Below are positions 7,279 to 9,827 of a stretch of 9,827 nucleotides of DNA, piece after piece. The stretch's first letter is position 1. Each line of letters opens with the position of its first letter. The translations under genes and the position numbers were made by a program. The notes beneath the pieces were generated by a model. It saw nothing but the letters and a program-made list of their open reading frames with translations, was not told the origin of the DNA and made no database searches. The DNA is from DASZIT01 sp052143315 (GTDB lineage: Bacteria > Actinomycetota > Acidimicrobiia > Acidimicrobiales > RAAP-2): assembly GCA_052143315.1 (NCBI GenBank), contig JBKQTE010000096.1:1-9827 (forward strand). Direction: 5' to 3'.

Positions 7279-8931
7279 TCAGGCGAGCTCCGGGCGCGTG
7301 CCCGGCCGCACGTCGCCGAGGGGGAGCTCCACCTCGTCGACCCGGATGGGCACACCGTTGACGAGGATGTGGCGGAGCCCTGTGGGCTCCTCGCAGGTCA
7401 GGCGCTCGCCGCCCGCCGGGAAGTCCCGGACCCGCTTCATCGGGCCGGGCGACACGGTGGCCGGGTCGAAGACGCAGATGTCGGCCCAGTAGCCCTCGCG
7501 CAGATACCCCCGCCGATCGAACCCGAAGATATCGGCCGGCTCGCCGCTCAACTTCCGGACGGCGTGCTCGACGGATAGGACCTGCCGGTCGCGCACCCAC
7601 GTGCCGAGCAGGTCCGTCGGGAGCGGTGCGTCGCACAGCTGGCCCACGTGGGCGCCGGCGTCGGAGAGCCCGAGCACCATCTGCTCGTGGGCCAGCAGAC
7701 CGCCCACGCTGGTCGGCTCGTCGTTGGCGATATAGATGCGGAACCGGGTGCCGAGGTCCTCCTCCACGGCCAGTCGGCAGATGACGTCGAACGGATCGCA
7801 GCCCCACTCCCGGGCGACGGCGTCAACCCGCCTGCCCTCCAGTTCGGGGTGGCGCTCCGACTCGGAGACCTCGCAGGTCTCCCATCGCGGTCGCATGGGC
7901 TGCTCGGCCAGGTCGGCCGCGGCCCGGGCCCGCCACCCGGGATCCGAGTAGGCGGCGATGCGGGCGTCGCGGTCCTGGTCCATGAGGGCGGCGACCACGG
8001 GGCTCACATTGAGGCTGAAGGGGCTGTCCATGGTGAACTGCATGGTCAGGGGCCGGGGGGTCACCTGGGGCCACACCTGCAGGCCCTTGGCCACAGCCTC
8101 GTTCTGCATGTCGAGCTGGGGCTGGTTGCGCCCGTCGGTCAGGGCGAACATCGGATAGGTGAAGGGCCGCCCGATCCGCGGCTGCAGCTCGTACATGTCG
8201 GCATACGTGCACTGGTCGCCCGCCGTGGCCAGCACGACCCCCTTGCCCGTGCTGCCCGCCGCCATGAACAGCGCCTCCACCTCGTCGCGCTCGGCGAAAC
8301 GGCTCGGCACGGGTAGGCCGTTCATTCCCCGGTGGGTGTAGGCGAAACTGGTCGAGAACCCGGCCGCCCCGGCCTCGATGGCCTCCACCACGATCCGGCA
8401 CATCCGCTCGATCTCCTCCGGGGTGGCGGCCCGCTCGTAGGCGGCGTCGCCCATCACGTAGAGCCGCACCGAGCTGTGTCCGACGTAGCAGGCGAAGTTG
8501 AGTAGCGTGCCCCGTGATCGGACGAGCTCCAGGTACTCGGGATACGTCTGGAACTCCCACACGATGCCCTCGGTGAGCGAGGCGGCATTCATGTCCTCGA
8601 CGTTCTCGAGCGTCTGGACGATCACCTGGTGGTGCTCGGGCCGCGTGGGGGCGATGGTGAAGCCGCAATTGCCGGCGACCACGGTCGTGACCCCCTGGTA
8701 CGACGAGGGCCGCAGGGCCGGGTCCCAAAACACCTGGGCGTCGTAGTGGGTGTGGATGTCGATAAACCCCGGGGCGACGATGCAGGCAGTGGCGTCGAGT
8801 TCGCGCTCCCCGTGCAGGTCCGACCCGATCTCCTCGATCCGTCCGCCGGTGACCGCAACGTCGGCCCGACGGCCGGGGGCCCCGGTACCGTCGACCATCG
8901 TCGCTCCTCGAATGACCAGTTCAGCCGGCAT
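7279..8931 (-). CDS. D-aminoacylase-like amidohydrolase
   Basis: This 550-residue protein belongs to the metal-dependent amidohydrolases of the N-acyl-D-amino-acid deacylase / dihydroorotase type, which hydrolyse amide or cyclic amide bonds. It has the N-terminal beta-sandwich strand (MPAELVIRGATMVDGTG), the metal motif PGFIDIHTHYDAQVFWDP (His60, His62), GVTTVVAGNCGFTIAP with Cys89 fitting the zinc-bridging Cys of D-aminoacylase, and SDAGAHVG with Asp424. The C-terminal beta-sandwich ends with an ILVNGVPI strand. The two central metal histidines of D-aminoacylase (His220 and His250 in the Alcaligenes enzyme) have no obvious counterparts: the expected places read VLATAGDQC and FTYPMFAL. The ATG at 8931 follows a strong ribosome binding site and overlaps the SDR stop by 11 bases. 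The family is clear; the substrate is not, and a true D-amino-acid deacylase role is uncertain. Confidence 0.88.
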   Translation of the reverse strand: MPAELVIRGATMVDGTGAPGRRADVAVTGGRIEEIGSDLHGERELDATACIVAPGFIDIHTHYDAQVFWDPALRPSSYQGVTTVVAGNCGFTIAPTRPEHHQVIVQTLENVEDMNAASLTEGIVWEFQTYPEYLELVRSRGTLLNFACYVGHSSVRLYVMGDAAYERAATPEEIERMCRIVVEAIEAGAAGFSTSFAYTHRGMNGLPVPSRFAERDEVEALFMAAGSTGKGVVLATAGDQCTYADMYELQPRIGRPFTYPMFALTDGRNQPQLDMQNEAVAKGLQVWPQVTPRPLTMQFTMDSPFSLNVSPVVAALMDQDRDARIAAYSDPGWRARAAADLAEQPMRPRWETCEVSESERHPELEGRRVDAVAREWGCDPFDVICRLAVEEDLGTRFRIYIANDEPTSVGGLLAHEQMVLGLSDAGAHVGQLCDAPLPTDLLGTWVRDRQVLSVEHAVRKLSGEPADIFGFDRRGYLREGYWADICVFDPATVSPGPMKRVRDFPAGGERLTCEEPTGLRHILVNGVPIRVDEVELPLGDVRPGTRPELA

Positions 8932-9721
8932 CTCCACCTCCCTCGCCCCGGGCCGGGGCCAGGAGCAGTTGTGTCTGGGCGAACGAGGGTCCTGCGGTGG
9001 TCCCCCCGTCCACCGGGACGACAGCCCCGGTGATCTGGGCCGAGCGGTCGCTGGCCAGGAACAGCACGGCGTTGGCCACATCGGCGCCGGTGCCCTGTCG
9101 CTGCAGTGGTTGGCTCAGCCGGATGACCGGGCCGAGGTCGTAGGTGGTGATGCCGGTGCTGATGTGCCCCGGGGCCACGCAGTTCACCCGGATGCCGTGC
9201 TCCGCCAGGTCCGATGCCGCCGAGCGGTTGAACTGGATGACGGCCGCCTTCGACGTGCGGTAGACGATGGGGGAGGAGCCCCCGGTCAGGGCTCCCATCG
9301 AGGTGGTGTTGATGATCGAACCGCCGCCGTGCGCGGCCATGTGCAGCGCGGCGGACCGACAGCCATACATGACCCCGAAGAGGTTGACGCCCAACACCCG
9401 TTGCGCGTCCCGGAGGTCGTTCTCCAAGAGGCGCCGGAAGGAGCTGGAGATCCCGGCGTTGTTGAACATCACGTGGAGGCCGCCGAACCGGTCGACGGCG
9501 AAGTCGACGAGCGCCTGGACGTCGTCGGGGTCGGCCACGTCGGTCCGCCGGAAGGCGGCCGAGTCGCCCAGGCCCCTCGCCACCTCCTCGCCATGCTCGG
9601 CGTCGACGTCGGCGATGACGACCGTCGCCCCCTGCTCGACGAAGAGCTCGGCGGTGGCGCGGCCGATCCCCCCCGATCCACCGGTGACGATCGAGTTCCC
9701 GCAAATAGGTCTCGGTACCAC
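8921..9721 (-). CDS. Short-chain dehydrogenase/reductase, 5' end replaced at a junction
   Basis: This is a classical SDR oxidoreductase acting on an alcohol/ketone pair. Residue numbers count from the GTG at 9721. The nucleotide-binding loop TGGSGGIG is at 13-20. Asp38 after the second strand (VVIADVD) suggests NAD(H), NNAG is at 87-90, and the catalytic Ser141, Tyr154 and Lys158 (YRTSK) are present. PVDGG (236-240) is the usual C-terminal motif. About 25 further residues, rich in Gly and Ala, follow it and overlap the amidohydrolase start. The native N-terminus is missing: SDRs normally have 8-12 residues of a first strand before IVTGG, but here the codons before about 9694 lie in AT-richer DNA that belongs to another gene. 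The apparent GTG at 9721 has no ribosome binding site and is probably not a real start. The gene would be the first known member of the minus-strand operon; its promoter is not in the window. Confidence 0.85.
   Translation of the reverse strand: MVPRPICGNSIVTGGSGGIGRATAELFVEQGATVVIADVDAEHGEEVARGLGDSAAFRRTDVADPDDVQALVDFAVDRFGGLHVMFNNAGISSSFRRLLENDLRDAQRVLGVNLFGVMYGCRSAALHMAAHGGGSIINTTSMGALTGGSSPIVYRTSKAAVIQFNRSAASDLAEHGIRVNCVAPGHISTGITTYDLGPVIRLSQPLQRQGTGADVANAVLFLASDRSAQITGAVVPVDGGTTAGPSFAQTQLLLAPARGEGGGDAG
8936..8941 (-). promoter_or_regulatory. Ribosome binding site of the amidohydrolase
   Basis: On the minus strand GGAGGT begins at 8941, with GGAGG ending 5 bases before the ATG at 8931. 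It lies inside the last codons of the SDR gene, so the two genes are likely translationally coupled. It supports the 8931 start rather than an in-frame ATG at 9081. Confidence 0.7.
9690..9697. other. Sequence junction (chimeric join or recombination breakpoint)
   Basis: To the left, the minus strand encodes the SDR glycine loop with high GC. To the right, the minus strand encodes the start of a glycosyltransferase in a different frame with about 45% GC. The last convincing glycosyltransferase codons are YLREL (CTC at 9695-9693) and the first convincing SDR codons are IVTGG (ATC at 9691-9689). The exact point is uncertain by a few bases because a short shared sequence may sit at the join. Confidence 0.75.
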
Positions 9722-9767
9722 CGTTATGGTTTGTGATACTGTACAACGCGTTGATGCCGATCCTCAT
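9693..9767 (-). pseudogene. 5' fragment of a GT4-like glycosyltransferase
   Basis: From an ATG at 9767 the minus strand encodes MRIGINALY, then GGTETYLREL after a short loop. This is the characteristic N-terminus of GT4/GT-B glycosyltransferases: the first Rossmann strand, then a glycine-rich GG(T/S)E-Y turn and the first helix. Only about 25 residues are present. After 9693 the frame runs on into Arg- and Gly-rich shadow sequence of the SDR gene with no glycosyltransferase features, so the gene is cut here. No strong ribosome binding site is seen upstream. The family call rests on a short but distinctive stretch. Confidence 0.6.
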
Positions 9768-9827
9768 AGAGAGGATTATGTCTTGATTTTGAGCAGAGTT
9801 AGAGAGGTAAGATCTGCCTATCGTAAG
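9697..9827. other. Low-GC terminal segment of different origin
   Basis: By hand count 59 of 131 bases are G or C (about 45%), against roughly 70% in the rest of the window. It contains A/T runs such as TTGATTTTGAG that are absent elsewhere. Apart from the glycosyltransferase start (minus strand, to 9767), the outer 60 bases hold nothing I can name; they would be that gene's upstream region. It may be DNA from another genome joined by assembly, or a real foreign insert. Confidence 0.65.

Noticed and set aside
7277..7279. Minus-strand ATG at 7279 adjoining the amidohydrolase stop, as a possible coupled start for the DUF35-thiolase
   Set aside because: It is in a different reading frame from the DUF35 domain; the in-frame ATG at 7253 matches the family N-terminus.
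8750..9736. Plus-strand open frame of 328 codons antisense to the SDR and amidohydrolase
   Set aside because: No recognisable motifs; it is antisense to clear SDR catalytic motifs and ends only in the low-GC segment past the junction.
1..9827. CRISPR arrays, tRNA or rRNA genes, insertion sequences, toxin-antitoxin or defence genes
   Set aside because: No regularly spaced repeats, cloverleaf features, transposase motifs or small paired genes were seen on either strand.
9768..9827. Possible promoter or inverted-repeat end in the AT-richer terminal bases
   Set aside because: No convincing -35/-10 pair or terminal inverted repeat could be placed, and the segment is too short and of uncertain origin.

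Overview
The window looks like a catabolic gene neighbourhood from a high-GC bacterium, most likely an actinomycete (Mycobacteriales or Acidimicrobiia type). The reasons are very high GC with strongly GC-biased third positions, GTG starts, short overlaps between consecutive genes, and the protein families present. The species cannot be read from the sequence.

The layout is two convergent gene blocks. The plus-strand block (1-5588) begins with the last codons of an unidentified gene. It continues with an NtaA/SnaA/DszA-type FMN-dependent monooxygenase (94-1440), a family III CoA-transferase (1433-2635), an HpcH/HpaI-type CoA-ester lyase (GTG start at 2661), a dihydrodipicolinate-reductase-like NAD(P)-dependent oxidoreductase (GTG start at 3581) and an HSL-family carboxylesterase (4647-5588). 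Spacings of 25 bases or less and overlaps of 8 and 4 bases point to one transcript. The minus-strand block reads leftward: a short-chain dehydrogenase (ends at 8921), a D-aminoacylase-like amidohydrolase (8931-7279) and a DUF35-thiolase fusion (7253-5622). The blocks meet at 5588/5622, where an imperfect inverted repeat spans both stop codons and may be a shared terminator. No stretch over 300 bases lacks a gene.

Together the genes suggest breakdown of an ester, amide or cyclic organic compound. The esterase and amidohydrolase would release an acid. The monooxygenase, SDR and reductase-like enzyme would handle redox steps. The CoA-transferase would activate the acid, and the lyase and thiolase-like fusion would cleave CoA intermediates by retro-aldol (Claisen-type) chemistry. 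No substrate can be named. The thiolase-like domain lacks the usual catalytic Cys and His motifs, as in the Ltp2/ChsH2 steroid side-chain retro-aldolases, but carries DUF35 and thiolase in one chain.

The most unusual signal is at the right end. Near 9692-9696 the sequence switches abruptly from ~70% GC DNA encoding the SDR nucleotide-binding loop to ~45% GC DNA whose minus strand encodes the first ~25 residues of a GT4-like glycosyltransferase. Both genes are cut at this point and are in different frames. This is either a chimeric assembly join or a real recombination breakpoint. I found no RNA genes, CRISPR array, insertion sequence or defence system.
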